From Eubacteriaceae bacterium ES3 (GTDB lineage Bacteria; Bacillota; Clostridia; Eubacteriales; Eubacteriaceae), in the NCBI GenBank assembly GCA_030586155.1, contig CP130741.1, forward strand, positions 1,730,680 through 1,794,679: a stretch of 64,000 nt of DNA, given 5' to 3'. This document shows, in pieces, positions 17,032-25,930 of this stretch. How positions within the stretch are numbered: position 1 is the stretch's first letter; each line of letters opens with the position of its first letter. Below the pieces are notes generated by a model. That model saw nothing but the letters and a program-made list of their open reading frames with translations, did not search any database and was not told the DNA's origin. A program made the position numbers and the translations under genes.

Positions 17032-18687
17032 TTAACTGGCTTTAGCCAGATTAGCAGGATACCATTTCACAAACCAGAGTGAAAATAAAACTGCCGGAAT
17101 CCAGAGAACTAATGGTATCATTGTTGCAAAATTAGATAAAAACATATTTGACATTAATGCAGCTGCTATTCCCTGAACCAAACACACAATTGCCCAGACA
17201 AAACTAATCAATCGATTAGTTCGAATGAAAAGTACGTCTTTAAGTGCATTTCTACCAACTAGAAAATGTGTGTAGTCAGCTGTGAGAGGAACAGTTTTAA
17301 ATATTGATACCAGAAAAATTACCATCAGCACAAAATAAGTTAAAGCTCCAATAATCGATTGATTGATCATTAACTGTTCAGGAATTGTTACTATTGCCAG
17401 CAACGAGAAATATAGAAGCGTGATTTTATCAAAGAACACTAGTTCCTGGCCTTTTTTTATTGCGCATAAAAAACCGCTCATCATCAAAGCAAGAACGACT
17501 GCTACAATTGGATTTGTATCTACAATCATTTGACAGAAAAGCCAGGGAATCAGGGTTAGAATAAACCAGTATGGCGTATTCTTAAAAGAGATTGGAATCA
17601 TTTTTTTACTTTTTTCAACGTGAAAGACAAGATTCCCAAATAACCCATCCATCATAGCATTAATAATTGAAAAATTTCCATTAACTAGAAATCGCTTATC
17701 AATGATTGCCTGTCCTAAATCAAAACTTCCGTCTACTATACGTTCAAGTGTTGTTAGTTGCGTTTTTACCATTGTCGTTGCCTTTTGTAAATCATTAACA
17801 ACTAAGCTGCAATGGTTGTTCTTTATTATAAGCTGATAACACTCTTTCACATCAGTCAATTCAATTTCCAAAACTGCTTTTAAGCCTGGTCGAACCCTGG
17901 GATTAAAAGCGCCTTCGATTCGCTTAAAAACTTCCCATCCTAATAATCCACCATCTGATTCCTTGAAACGGGTGTCATCTATTCCCCACTTTAAATTCGC
18001 AGTTTTTAGATAAGTAGGTATTTCAACAAATGGTTTTTCAAGTCCTTTTTTCAGTTCATCTGGAATTGTATTCAATTCACGATATTTTTCACCAGCTAAC
18101 CTGACCAGCTCAAGATAAGGTGCCGTGTGAACATCGAGCTGTGAAACTCCAAACAATTCACCTTCAACACAGATAATTTTTTCCCATTTATCTTTACCGA
18201 AAAGATTATCAAATTGGGCAAAAACACCTTCATAATTATTATTTTGCGTTGGTAAGCCACAAGTGCTGATAAGCATATGTCTTTTTGACTTCATTTTCTC
18301 CTGATCGCGATAAGGATGCCCATAAACATCCCCCCCCTCAGGGTCAATAAATGGCAGCAGCAGTGGTAAAGTTCGTTCTAAAAAGTTTTTCATGATACTT
18401 GAAATACCATAATGATAAAGTGGAGTTGACCAAATAATCAGATCCGCTTCCAGATATTTTTCAAGCAACTCTTTCATATCATCTTCTTGAACACATTCAC
18501 CAGGTGTGTTAGTCCAACAATGAAAACAGCTGATACAGGGTAAGATCTTATGCTCACGCAAATTGATAATGTCCGTTTCAAATTCTTCATTGTTATGTGT
18601 CAGCCCTGAAATGAACGCCTCAGTTACTTTCATTGTGTAACTTTTATATTGCTTGTGGCTTCCATTTAAAACTAAAACCTTTTGCAT
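17032..18687 (-). CDS. Flavodoxin-like NAD(P)H-FMN reductase fused to SCP2-like and membrane domains
   Basis: A 551-aa protein with three visible parts. Residues 1-190 are an NADPH-dependent FMN-reductase/flavodoxin fold: VLVLNGSHKQYKSYTMKV phosphate loop, the cysteine motif CISCFHCWTNTPGEC near 51-65, and WSTPLYHYGISS. Residues about 245-350 look like an SCP2/sterol-carrier-type domain (opening NPRVRPGLKAVLEIELTD). Residues about 370-545 contain five or six hydrophobic helices. A membrane-tethered flavin reductase with a lipid-binding domain is unusual. It is transcribed divergently from the sigma-54 locus. Domain calls for the middle part are from pattern only. Confidence 0.7.
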   Translation of the reverse strand: MQKVLVLNGSHKQYKSYTMKVTEAFISGLTHNNEEFETDIINLREHKILPCISCFHCWTNTPGECVQEDDMKELLEKYLEADLIIWSTPLYHYGISSIMKNFLERTLPLLLPFIDPEGGDVYGHPYRDQEKMKSKRHMLISTCGLPTQNNNYEGVFAQFDNLFGKDKWEKIICVEGELFGVSQLDVHTAPYLELVRLAGEKYRELNTIPDELKKGLEKPFVEIPTYLKTANLKWGIDDTRFKESDGGLLGWEVFKRIEGAFNPRVRPGLKAVLEIELTDVKECYQLIIKNNHCSLVVNDLQKATTMVKTQLTTLERIVDGSFDLGQAIIDKRFLVNGNFSIINAMMDGLFGNLVFHVEKSKKMIPISFKNTPYWFILTLIPWLFCQMIVDTNPIVAVVLALMMSGFLCAIKKGQELVFFDKITLLYFSLLAIVTIPEQLMINQSIIGALTYFVLMVIFLVSIFKTVPLTADYTHFLVGRNALKDVLFIRTNRLISFVWAIVCLVQGIAAALMSNMFLSNFATMIPLVLWIPAVLFSLWFVKWYPANLAKAS

Positions 18688-18809
18688 AGTATTCTCCCTT
18701 CCAAGTCTTTATGCCCAGATTATATCAAACATTAATTTTATTTAACAGATAGAAAAAATAAATTAATAGGATAAATCTGGGTATGAATATAAATGATATG
18801 TTTCACATC

Positions 18810-18850
18810 TGTCTCATTTAGACACACTTATAGTGTCTCTAAATGAGACA
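18810..18850. promoter_or_regulatory. Large palindromic activator-binding site upstream of the sigma-54 promoter
   Basis: Two 18-base arms (18810-18827 and 18833-18850) with one mismatch and a TTATA centre lie 59-99 bases before the -24 element. The symmetry extends outwards (ATCTGTC and GACAGAT at 18808 and 18854). Placement is that of an upstream activating sequence for an enhancer-binding protein, most simply the AcoR-like regulator encoded in the same locus. Confidence 0.8.
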
Positions 18851-18908
18851 TGGGACAGATTTCATAAACATAATACCACCTTTTTTCCACTTTAAACAAA
18901 TAAATTAC

Positions 18909-18925
18909 TTGGCATCATTCTTGCG
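18909..18925 (+). promoter_or_regulatory. Sigma-54 (-24/-12) promoter
   Basis: TTGGCAT, five bases, TTGCG matches the TGGCAc-N5-TTGCa consensus, with GG at 18911-18912 and GC at 18923-18924 at the invariant spacing. It is about 57 bases before the DUF362 start. An AcoR-type sigma-54 activator is the second gene of the operon. Confidence 0.85.
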
Positions 18926-18981
18926 ATAAATATTTTTATGTTCAGCATTTGAACAAATTAAATGTTTAGAAGGAGAATATC

Positions 18982-20283
18982 ATGAGTAAACCAAAAGTTG
19001 CGATTGCAAAAGTGGAACAGCCGGAAGGCAATGCCTCATTTATGGGAGGAAAGTTTGTTCGTATTGAAGAAGATGTAAAGAAAATCAAAGCTGCTGTTGC
19101 TCAAGCCGTCGAATTATCCATTGGCTCTCTCGACACAATTATTAAAGAAGGTCAGACGGTTCTTATTAAACCTAATCTTGCTTTTCAAGCCCCTGCAGAA
19201 AGCCATGCAGTAGTAGATCCAAGAACCATTGAAGCTGTTGTTTCTTATGTCAAAGAAAATTCTAAAGCAGCAAAAGTATTAGTCGGTGATAACCCTTCCC
19301 TTGGAATGCATGTTGGGCGTGCAAAACCTGCTTTTAAAGAATCAAAAATGGAAGAAGCTGCTTATCTTGGCGGTGCTGATGAAGTAGTATACTTCGACGA
19401 ACATGATGTTGTTCCTGTAGATATTGAAGGTGCGAAGCTCTTTAAACACGCAACTGTTTTTAAACCATTTATGGATGCAGATGTTGTTATTAACCTTCCA
19501 AAAATGAAAGTGCATTTAGCCGGTACGGTTACATTAGGACTTAAAAACTGGAATGGTATTATTCCTAACTGTCATCCTAATGATCAACAACAGGGAGCTC
19601 ATCGAATCGATCTTGGACAAAAAATGGCTGACCTTTACCGCATTCGAAAAGCGGACTTAACCATAGTAGATTCCGTAATCGGTATGGAAGGTCAGGGACC
19701 TCATGCGGGAACTCCAATCGAAATGAACTTGATTGTTGCCGGAACTGACACCGTTGCTGTCGACTCGGTTGCTTGTTCAATTATGGGCTTTGAACCTATG
19801 GAAATACCAGCTGTGCGCTGTGCCGGAACTGAAGGTCAGGGCGAACTTGATCTGGATAAAATTGAAGTAGTTGGTAATTCTATTGAATCTGTTATGAAAC
19901 ATTTCAAACGACCAGGTGGTGATCCGATTGGAATGTACGCCGGGTTAACCTGTGTGATGCAACAGACTTGTCCAGGTTGTTTTGTCAATGTCCGTGGAGC
20001 CTTGGATTCGTTCGCTATCAGCGGAATCGATATGAAAACATTCCTTGATAAGAATGGTGAAATCGTTGTTATCGCTGGCGGTGTGCCTGATTTAGATCCT
20101 TCTATCTGTCAGGATAAACATATTTTTATTTGTGGCGACTGCTGGGAACTTTTCCCGTCAGCAGATAAGGTGCGTGAAGGCGCTGCCATGGCAAAATCAG
20201 TAACATATTATCCAGGTTGTGCGCCAGTTTATATCTTTGCTCAGCTTAATGGGGATCTTCAAAAACTGGCTGCCAGTAAATAA
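18982..20283 (+). CDS. DUF362 family protein, lead gene of the sigma-54 locus
   Basis: A 433-aa cytoplasmic protein with the DUF362 core: VLIKPNLAF near residue 56, DNPSLG, VINLPKMKVH near 172 and VDSVACSIMG near 255. Unlike the paralogue at 51498-52661 it lacks a C-terminal ferredoxin. It instead carries a cysteine-rich tail (TCPGCFV about 330, ICGDCW about 383, YPGCAPVY about 412) that could bind a metal or cluster. The family has no settled biochemical function. It is the gene nearest the sigma-54 promoter and is therefore probably the most strongly induced. With larB and larC in the same locus, it is a candidate for the nickel-pincer-dependent enzyme; this is inference only. Confidence 0.8.
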   Translation: MSKPKVAIAKVEQPEGNASFMGGKFVRIEEDVKKIKAAVAQAVELSIGSLDTIIKEGQTVLIKPNLAFQAPAESHAVVDPRTIEAVVSYVKENSKAAKVLVGDNPSLGMHVGRAKPAFKESKMEEAAYLGGADEVVYFDEHDVVPVDIEGAKLFKHATVFKPFMDADVVINLPKMKVHLAGTVTLGLKNWNGIIPNCHPNDQQQGAHRIDLGQKMADLYRIRKADLTIVDSVIGMEGQGPHAGTPIEMNLIVAGTDTVAVDSVACSIMGFEPMEIPAVRCAGTEGQGELDLDKIEVVGNSIESVMKHFKRPGGDPIGMYAGLTCVMQQTCPGCFVNVRGALDSFAISGIDMKTFLDKNGEIVVIAGGVPDLDPSICQDKHIFICGDCWELFPSADKVREGAAMAKSVTYYPGCAPVYIFAQLNGDLQKLAASK

Positions 20284-20301
20284 TCCTAAAACCCAATATA
20301 T

Positions 20302-20338
20302 ATTTGATACGTGTCGTAATATTCGGCACGTATCAAAT
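20302..20338 (+). promoter_or_regulatory. Intercistronic hairpin between DUF362 gene and regulator gene
   Basis: A 12-base-pair perfect stem (20302-20313 with 20327-20338) with a 13-base loop, followed by a mixed ATTATTTTGT rather than a clean T-run. It could be a partial terminator or a 3' stabiliser that raises the lead-gene level above the regulator and downstream genes. Confidence 0.6.
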
Positions 20339-20391
20339 ACTAGCGATTATTTTGTCTGGATGAACACTACAATAAAAGGAGCGTGAACGCT

Positions 20392-22359
20392 TTGAAAATT
20401 CATTCAGACTTTGACGAAATTGAAAAAGATTGGTTGAACTTTGTTGAAAATGGAGTGATTGGTTCAAACTTGCGAAAACCTATTCTTGATTCCTGGATTA
20501 GATGTCATAATAAAAGATTGAATCCCCGAACACTCAATCGTACACCCTCTGTCAGTGAGGAGAATTTTAAAAAAAGACTGAAAAAAAATCAAACGCTTTT
20601 ACAGACCAGCACACCTTTTATGGTCGAGTTACAGGAATTTGTAAACAAATCGGGCTTTTCAACAACCCTGACGGATCCAGAAGGAGTCATTTTGGAAATG
20701 ATTTGTGACGAAAGCATACTTGATGAAGCCTTTAACAAGAATTTGGTTCGTGGCAGTATCTGGAATGAAGACCAGGCTGGGACAAACGCTACAGGGTTAG
20801 CCATCGATTTAAAACAACCGATTCAGGTCATCGGTGCTGAACATTATTACCAGTGTTATCATGATTTAACTTGCTCTGCATCGCCAATTTTTGACGAAAA
20901 TGATATACTTATTGGTGTTTTGGACATGACTGGTCCAAAGGAATTAACTTATCCCCATACCTTAGGCATGGTCGTTGCTGTTACAAAAGCAATTAGCAGA
21001 GAACTCTGCATCGCTGCTTCCAATCGTCAAATTGAGCTGACAAATCATTATTTAAGCACCCTCATTGATTCAATTTCTGACGGAGTTGTTGCTGTCGATG
21101 TAAATGGAAAAATCATCGGTATCAATTCTAATGGTGCAAAAATACTTAAAACTACAACCTTTGACTCTTTTGGTAAGAACATACTTGACATTATGGAAGG
21201 TGAAACGATTCTTGATGGCAAAGGCAAACCCTTACCCATGGAGAGTGAAAAGCATATTATTACCAAAAGTAATAAGATTAATTGTTTAGTCAATCGAAAA
21301 TTGATTCTTCATGAAAATGGTCAGGTGGCAGGTGCCGTTGCTACTTTAAAAGATCTGCATCATTCAAAAAAGGAAAAACATTGCCGAAAAGGTACGCGTT
21401 TTACTTTTAACGATATTATTGGTGTCAGCTCGGAGTTAATGCGTTCTGTTCATTTAGCACAGATCGCAGCTAAAGGTAATACAACAGTTTTGCTGCAAGG
21501 TGAAAGTGGAACTGGCAAGGAAATGTTTGCACAGGCTATCCATAATGCCCATCAATCTGATAAACCATTTATCGCAGTTAATTGTGCAGGTACTCCTGAG
21601 AGTCTTATCGAAAGTGTTTTATTTGGCTATGAAGAAGGTGCTTTTACCGGTGCCAGCAAGCACGGAAAAATCGGTAAATTTGAATTAGCCAAGGGTGGTA
21701 CTATTTTTCTTGATGAAATCGGTGAGATGCCCCTCCATGTCCAAACTGTACTGCTACGCGTTTTGCAGGAACGAATAATCCAAAGAATTGGAGGGTCTAA
21801 AGACATTCCAATCGATGTTAGAGTCATTGCAGCGACGAATAAAAACCTGGCTTATGAAGCTCAAAACGGGCGTTTTAGACAAGATTTGTATTATCGTCTG
21901 AATGTCCTGCAGATTAATATTCCTCCACTGCGCAATCGAAAAAATGACATACAAGTTTTGGCAAATTACATTTTGAATGAAATTAATGACGAATATCAAA
22001 AGCAAATTGTTCCCCTCCACCCTTCAACTTTGACATTACTTGAAAACTATGACTGGCCAGGAAATGTTCGACAATTTAAAAATGCAATTGAAAGAGCAGT
22101 CAATTTTACTGAAAACAACCGGATAGATGAATTCTTCATCACAGATTTTTTTACAGACCCCAATCATAGTTCGCCAGCAAAAGAAATTAAAAGCAATCTT
22201 TCAGAGTCATCTATTGACCTAAGGGATCTGGAATTAAAAACTATAAAGAAAGCCCTTGAATTACATCCGCAAAAAACTAAAGCTGCCGAATATCTTGGCA
22301 TTTCAAGGAGTACTCTATATCGAAAAATGAAATTTTATCATCTGGAGGAAAACTCTTGA
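20392..22359 (+). CDS. AcoR-like sigma-54-dependent transcriptional activator
   Basis: Enhancer-binding protein of 655 aa. Sensor region: GAF-type segment about 60-205 (the AcoR-like NEDQAGTNATGLAI) and a PAS-type segment about 220-330 (LIDSISDGVVAVDVNGKIIG). AAA+ domain: Walker A GESGTGKE near 370, the sigma-54-contacting GAFTGA near 417 and FLDEIGEMP. A Fis-type HTH follows at about 618-650 (KAAEYLGISRSTLYRKMK). TTG at 20392 is chosen because AAAGGAG (20375-20381) is ten bases ahead, whereas the GTG at 20383 has one base of spacing. It overlaps lipB by four bases. The inducer is unknown; AcoR relatives sense acetoin or small metabolites. Confidence 0.92.
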   Translation: MKIHSDFDEIEKDWLNFVENGVIGSNLRKPILDSWIRCHNKRLNPRTLNRTPSVSEENFKKRLKKNQTLLQTSTPFMVELQEFVNKSGFSTTLTDPEGVILEMICDESILDEAFNKNLVRGSIWNEDQAGTNATGLAIDLKQPIQVIGAEHYYQCYHDLTCSASPIFDENDILIGVLDMTGPKELTYPHTLGMVVAVTKAISRELCIAASNRQIELTNHYLSTLIDSISDGVVAVDVNGKIIGINSNGAKILKTTTFDSFGKNILDIMEGETILDGKGKPLPMESEKHIITKSNKINCLVNRKLILHENGQVAGAVATLKDLHHSKKEKHCRKGTRFTFNDIIGVSSELMRSVHLAQIAAKGNTTVLLQGESGTGKEMFAQAIHNAHQSDKPFIAVNCAGTPESLIESVLFGYEEGAFTGASKHGKIGKFELAKGGTIFLDEIGEMPLHVQTVLLRVLQERIIQRIGGSKDIPIDVRVIAATNKNLAYEAQNGRFRQDLYYRLNVLQINIPPLRNRKNDIQVLANYILNEINDEYQKQIVPLHPSTLTLLENYDWPGNVRQFKNAIERAVNFTENNRIDEFFITDFFTDPNHSSPAKEIKSNLSESSIDLRDLELKTIKKALELHPQKTKAAEYLGISRSTLYRKMKFYHLEENS

Positions 22360-23051
22360 AAAATACACTTAACTGTTTGGATTTGGGACTTATTGACTAT
22401 CATGAAGCATTTGCAATTCAGGAAACTATTTTTAAAAAAGTCAAAGAAAACAAAATGGAAGATACTCTGTTATTTCAGGAAAATTTTCCAATTATTACAC
22501 TCGGTAGAGGAACACACCCAGAAAACCTTTTAAAAACTCAGAACGAACTAAAACAAATGGGTATTAAAATAACTGAGGTCAGTCGTGGAGGAGATATCTC
22601 TTATCATGGCCCTGGACAATTAGTTGTTTCACCGATTATTCATCTTGAAAAATACATAAATGGGGCCCACCAATTTGTCAGGCTTCTTGAGCAGGTTGTC
22701 ATTAATGTTTTATCAAGTTATCAACTAGAAGGGTTTCGTATTAAAGGGAAAAGCGGAGTATGGATCAATGAATCTATCAGCAATTCAGAAAGGAAAATAG
22801 CAGCCCTGGGAATAGCAATATCTCACGGAATTACCTTTCATGGTGTGTCAATTAATCTTTGCCCTAATCTCGAACACTTTAGAACCATAATACCCTGTGG
22901 CATAACCGACAAGGATGTTACTTCTTTTGAAGCAGCAGGTGTTTATGTTCCTACACTCGAAACACTTAAAATTGCTTTCATTGAAGAATTTAATATGATG
23001 TTTGCAACTGAATCAGTAGAAATTAATTTAAAAAAATTATATAATTTTTAA
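22356..23051 (+). CDS. lipB: Octanoyl-[ACP]:protein N-octanoyltransferase LipB
   Basis: Moves an octanoyl group from ACP to a lysine of a lipoyl domain. Length of 231 aa is usual. Conserved features are TLGRGTHPENLL, the RGGDISYHGPGQLV signature (about residues 77-90), the catalytic Lys in RKIAALGIAI (about 147) and the Cys in IIPCGI (about 179) followed by DVTSFEAAG. TTG start with a GGAGGAA site, overlapping the regulator stop. The neighbouring free lipoyl domain is the obvious acceptor. No lipA is present in the window, so completion to lipoate would need a gene elsewhere. Confidence 0.93.
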   Translation: MKNTLNCLDLGLIDYHEAFAIQETIFKKVKENKMEDTLLFQENFPIITLGRGTHPENLLKTQNELKQMGIKITEVSRGGDISYHGPGQLVVSPIIHLEKYINGAHQFVRLLEQVVINVLSSYQLEGFRIKGKSGVWINESISNSERKIAALGIAISHGITFHGVSINLCPNLEHFRTIIPCGITDKDVTSFEAAGVYVPTLETLKIAFIEEFNMMFATESVEINLKKLYNF

Positions 23052-23061
23052 GGAGACTGAA

Positions 23062-23298
23062 ATGAAATATGAGATTGTTGTACCAGAATTTGCCGAAGGC
23101 GCTGAAGAAATCAATTTAAGACAATGGCTTGTAGAAAAAGGAGCAACTGTCACAAAAGGCGATAATATTGCTGAAGCAGCGACCGATAAAATTTCTATTT
23201 ATATTGAAGCACCCGCAGATGGAACATTAACAAATCTCCTGTCACAAGAAGGTGATCGTGTTTTAGTTGGTCAGATTATTGGCGAGATTGAGGACTGA
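23062..23298 (+). CDS. Free-standing lipoyl (biotinyl/lipoyl-attachment) domain protein
   Basis: A 78-aa single-domain protein with the E2-type lipoyl fold. The acceptor lysine is K43 in the motif ATDKIS, and the C-terminal half shows the mirror repeat GDRVLVGQIIGEIE. Two features separate it from biotin carriers: DKI/DKA in place of MKM, and the adjacent lipB. No E1, E2 catalytic or E3 gene of a 2-oxoacid dehydrogenase is nearby, so it serves either a remote complex or a new reaction within this locus. It starts 11 bases after lipB. Confidence 0.9.
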   Translation: MKYEIVVPEFAEGAEEINLRQWLVEKGATVTKGDNIAEAATDKISIYIEAPADGTLTNLLSQEGDRVLVGQIIGEIED

Positions 23299-23299
23299 C

Positions 23300-24043
23300 A
23301 TGGAAAAAATCCACGATAATAAAGTTATCATCATCACCGGATCTTCACGCGGTATTGGTTTTTCAATTGGTAAATATCTAGCCGAAGAAGGCGCTAATAT
23401 CGTTATTATTGGTCGTAATATTGAGACTGCTCAAGCGGCTGCTGATGCTCTTCCCACAGATTCTATTGCTGTTCAATGCGATATTTCTTCTGAAGAAGCT
23501 GTTGCAAATATGGTATCTGTTGTTATGGAAAAATATGGGAAAATCGATGTGTTGATTAATAATGCCGGTGTATTTCCAGTAAAAACATTTTCAGCCATGA
23601 CCTATGATGACTGGAAATCTGTTATCGATATTGATTTAAATGGGACCTTTTTAGCTACTCATGAGGTCTATAAAGTTATGGAAAAACAAAAACAGGGTAA
23701 AATTATTAATGTGGCCTCAATTGCCGGTCGAGTTGGTGGACTTGGTTTTACCCATTATTCCGCTGCAAAAGGCGGTGTAATTGCTTTTACCAAAGCACTT
23801 GCAAGAGAAGCTGCACGTCTCAATATTCAGGTCAATGCTATTGCTCCAGGCGTGATTGAAACAGATATGGCCAAATCAAATTTTCCTAAATATGCTCTGA
23901 CTGAACATATTAAAAATACTCCTGCTGGTCGATTGGGGCATGAAGAAGACCTTTTTGGGGTCATTTCTTTCCTGTCTTCTGCAAGCAGTGACTTTATAAT
24001 TGGTCAGACCATTGCAGTTGATGGCGGATACACTATGATTTAA
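23300..24043 (+). CDS. Short-chain dehydrogenase/reductase (FabG-like)
   Basis: NAD(P)-dependent oxidoreductase, 247 aa. TGSSRGIG near residue 10 binds the cofactor, NNAG near 86 is structural, and the catalytic Ser (NVASIAGR) and YSAAK (about 151-155) are intact. The C-terminal GQTIAVDGGYTM is classical. The longer frame starts inside the lipoyl gene; the ATG at 23300 directly after its stop gives the family N-terminus. In an operon with an ACP-fused ligase it could act on a 3-oxo- or hydroxyacyl thioester, but substrate cannot be read from sequence. Confidence 0.9.
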   Translation: MEKIHDNKVIIITGSSRGIGFSIGKYLAEEGANIVIIGRNIETAQAAADALPTDSIAVQCDISSEEAVANMVSVVMEKYGKIDVLINNAGVFPVKTFSAMTYDDWKSVIDIDLNGTFLATHEVYKVMEKQKQGKIINVASIAGRVGGLGFTHYSAAKGGVIAFTKALAREAARLNIQVNAIAPGVIETDMAKSNFPKYALTEHIKNTPAGRLGHEEDLFGVISFLSSASSDFIIGQTIAVDGGYTMI

Positions 24044-24060
24044 AGAGATCAGGAGACTTC

Positions 24061-25911
24061 ATGACTATAAATGATTCTATAATTGCGCTCAAAGACAGCC
24101 AAACGACGATTACATTTTGTGAATACGATGGAGTTGAAACGCAACTTACCTACGCAGAGCTTTTTGAAGATGCCCTGAAATTGCTGGGTGGCCTGCAATT
24201 TCAGGGTTTAAAAAAAGGCAATCTCATTGTTTTTCAGCTTAGAAGTGTCAGATCACAAATCACTGCAACTTGGGCCTCATTGCTGGGGGGAATTGTTTTT
24301 TCTATCCTTCCCATTGCCCAGGATGAAAAATCCCGTTCAACCTTACAATCTGTTTTAAATACTCTCGACTGTCCTACTATTCTAACTGATTTAGACGGTC
24401 TGAGTACGCTTATAAACTTTAGTGCCTTGATGTATCCAGTGCTTTTTAATTCTGAACCTGGTTTAATTGAGACAGTTTTAAAAAGTGATCCAGCTATGAT
24501 TCAGTTCACATCTGGTACCACTAGTAATCCTAAAGGAGCTGTACTTACTCAGAATAATCTTTACGAGGGTGGAATCGCCAGCAGTATCGTTGTCCGCAAA
24601 AATATGACTGAACGCTATTTGTGCTGGCTTCCACTTTCTCATTGTTTTGCTTTTGTTGGTTATCATCTTGTACCTTTAGTTAACGATTTTCCACAATATT
24701 TAATGCACCCCCTTCTTTTTATAAAGAATCCGATTATATGGCTAGAGAAACTTTCTGAGTTTAGCGCTACTATGACCGGTTCTGCCCTCTTTGGACTGGA
24801 ATTACTTTTGCATACTGGTATTAATCCAAAGGTTTCAATTGATCTTTCTTCAGTATTCATTTGTTTCTGTGGCGGTGAAGATGTAAATCCTAATTCATTA
24901 GTTGATTTTGAAAAAGAAGCAGCTAGGTATGGTTGGAAAAAAGACACCTTAAAACCTGCTTACGGCTTAAGTGAAACGACTATGGGCGTCAGTTATACTC
25001 CAATTGGAAAACCCTTCCGGGTAGAACATTTCCTGAATGACTATCAGAAAATTGGTCAGAAGCTGTTTTTTTGCGCTCCTGATGAAGATACTATCAGCCG
25101 TGTTTCTGTCGGTATTTTAGATGAGTGTAATGAAGTAATAATCCGAGATCTTGAAGGAAATGATCTTCCACCTGAACATCTGGGAATTATCCACATCAAG
25201 GGGACGAATGTCATGAAAGGCTATTATCACGAAGAAAAAATTTCTTCAATTGATGCTAACGGCTTTTTCAATACCGGCGACCTTGGCTTTTTTCACCAGG
25301 GCTGGCTAACTGTTTTCGGGCGATATAAAGATATTATTATCGTCAATGGTGAAAACTATTTGATCAATGATCTTGAACGAACAGCTAAAGATAACCATGA
25401 AACAAGTAAACTGGTTATTGTTCAGGTAAAAGATAAAATCAATTCGCGAAATAGTCTCGTCATGTTTTCAGACACGAATAATCCTGAAGTTCTGCACGAT
25501 GCGGCACAACGAATCAGAAAGGTTTGGCATTTACTAATTGATTTTGGTGTCCTAAATTCAGAGATTCCAAAGAATGCCTCGGGAAAAACAGATAGACTCT
25601 CTCTCTCAGTTAATTGGGAAAAAGGATTTTATAAAAATAATGTGATCTCACTGATCTCAGAAACTGAAAGTCAATTAGATCCTTCCTACCTTGAACTTGC
25701 ACAGATTTGGAGTCAAGTATTAAAAATTCCAGTTTCACAAATAAGTGAAAGTAGTCATTTTATAAATGATTTGGGTGGAGATTCTTTGTATTTTTCAGAT
25801 TTAATTCAACAGTTGGAAAAAAAATATCAAACAGAATATCAATTTGAATCTTTCAGAAATTCACTGACTTTGCAGGAAATGAGCGACTTTATCAGTCAAA
25901 AAAGACGATAA
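24061..25911 (+). CDS. Acyl-AMP ligase (FAAL/ANL family) fused to an acyl carrier domain
   Basis: A 616-aa adenylate-forming enzyme. The ANL core has A3 FTSGTTSNPKGAV (about residue 149), A5 YGLSET (about 301), the A7-type NTGDLGFF and A8 GRYKDIIIVNGENY (about 425). The C-terminal 75 residues are an acyl/peptidyl carrier domain with the phosphopantetheine motif LGGDSL (Ser near 573). The enzyme probably activates a carboxylic acid as an adenylate and loads it on its own carrier arm. Beside LipB and a lipoyl protein, a route from free acid through ACP to the lipoyl lysine is attractive but unproven. Confidence 0.87.
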   Translation: MTINDSIIALKDSQTTITFCEYDGVETQLTYAELFEDALKLLGGLQFQGLKKGNLIVFQLRSVRSQITATWASLLGGIVFSILPIAQDEKSRSTLQSVLNTLDCPTILTDLDGLSTLINFSALMYPVLFNSEPGLIETVLKSDPAMIQFTSGTTSNPKGAVLTQNNLYEGGIASSIVVRKNMTERYLCWLPLSHCFAFVGYHLVPLVNDFPQYLMHPLLFIKNPIIWLEKLSEFSATMTGSALFGLELLLHTGINPKVSIDLSSVFICFCGGEDVNPNSLVDFEKEAARYGWKKDTLKPAYGLSETTMGVSYTPIGKPFRVEHFLNDYQKIGQKLFFCAPDEDTISRVSVGILDECNEVIIRDLEGNDLPPEHLGIIHIKGTNVMKGYYHEEKISSIDANGFFNTGDLGFFHQGWLTVFGRYKDIIIVNGENYLINDLERTAKDNHETSKLVIVQVKDKINSRNSLVMFSDTNNPEVLHDAAQRIRKVWHLLIDFGVLNSEIPKNASGKTDRLSLSVNWEKGFYKNNVISLISETESQLDPSYLELAQIWSQVLKIPVSQISESSHFINDLGGDSLYFSDLIQQLEKKYQTEYQFESFRNSLTLQEMSDFISQKRR

Positions 25912-25930
25912 AGTAGAATTGGAGTGACTT

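Noticed and set aside
18714-18781. Inverted repeat CCCAGATT/AATCTGGG as a second activator site
   Set aside because: Arms are 42 bases apart and the left one overlaps a TATAAT-like -10 of the divergent gene; it may be coincidental, so only mentioned in passing.
23267-23299. Upstream extension of the SDR frame into the lipoyl gene
   Set aside because: The ATG at 23300 gives the family N-terminus right after the lipoyl stop; the extension would read through the lipoyl C-terminus.
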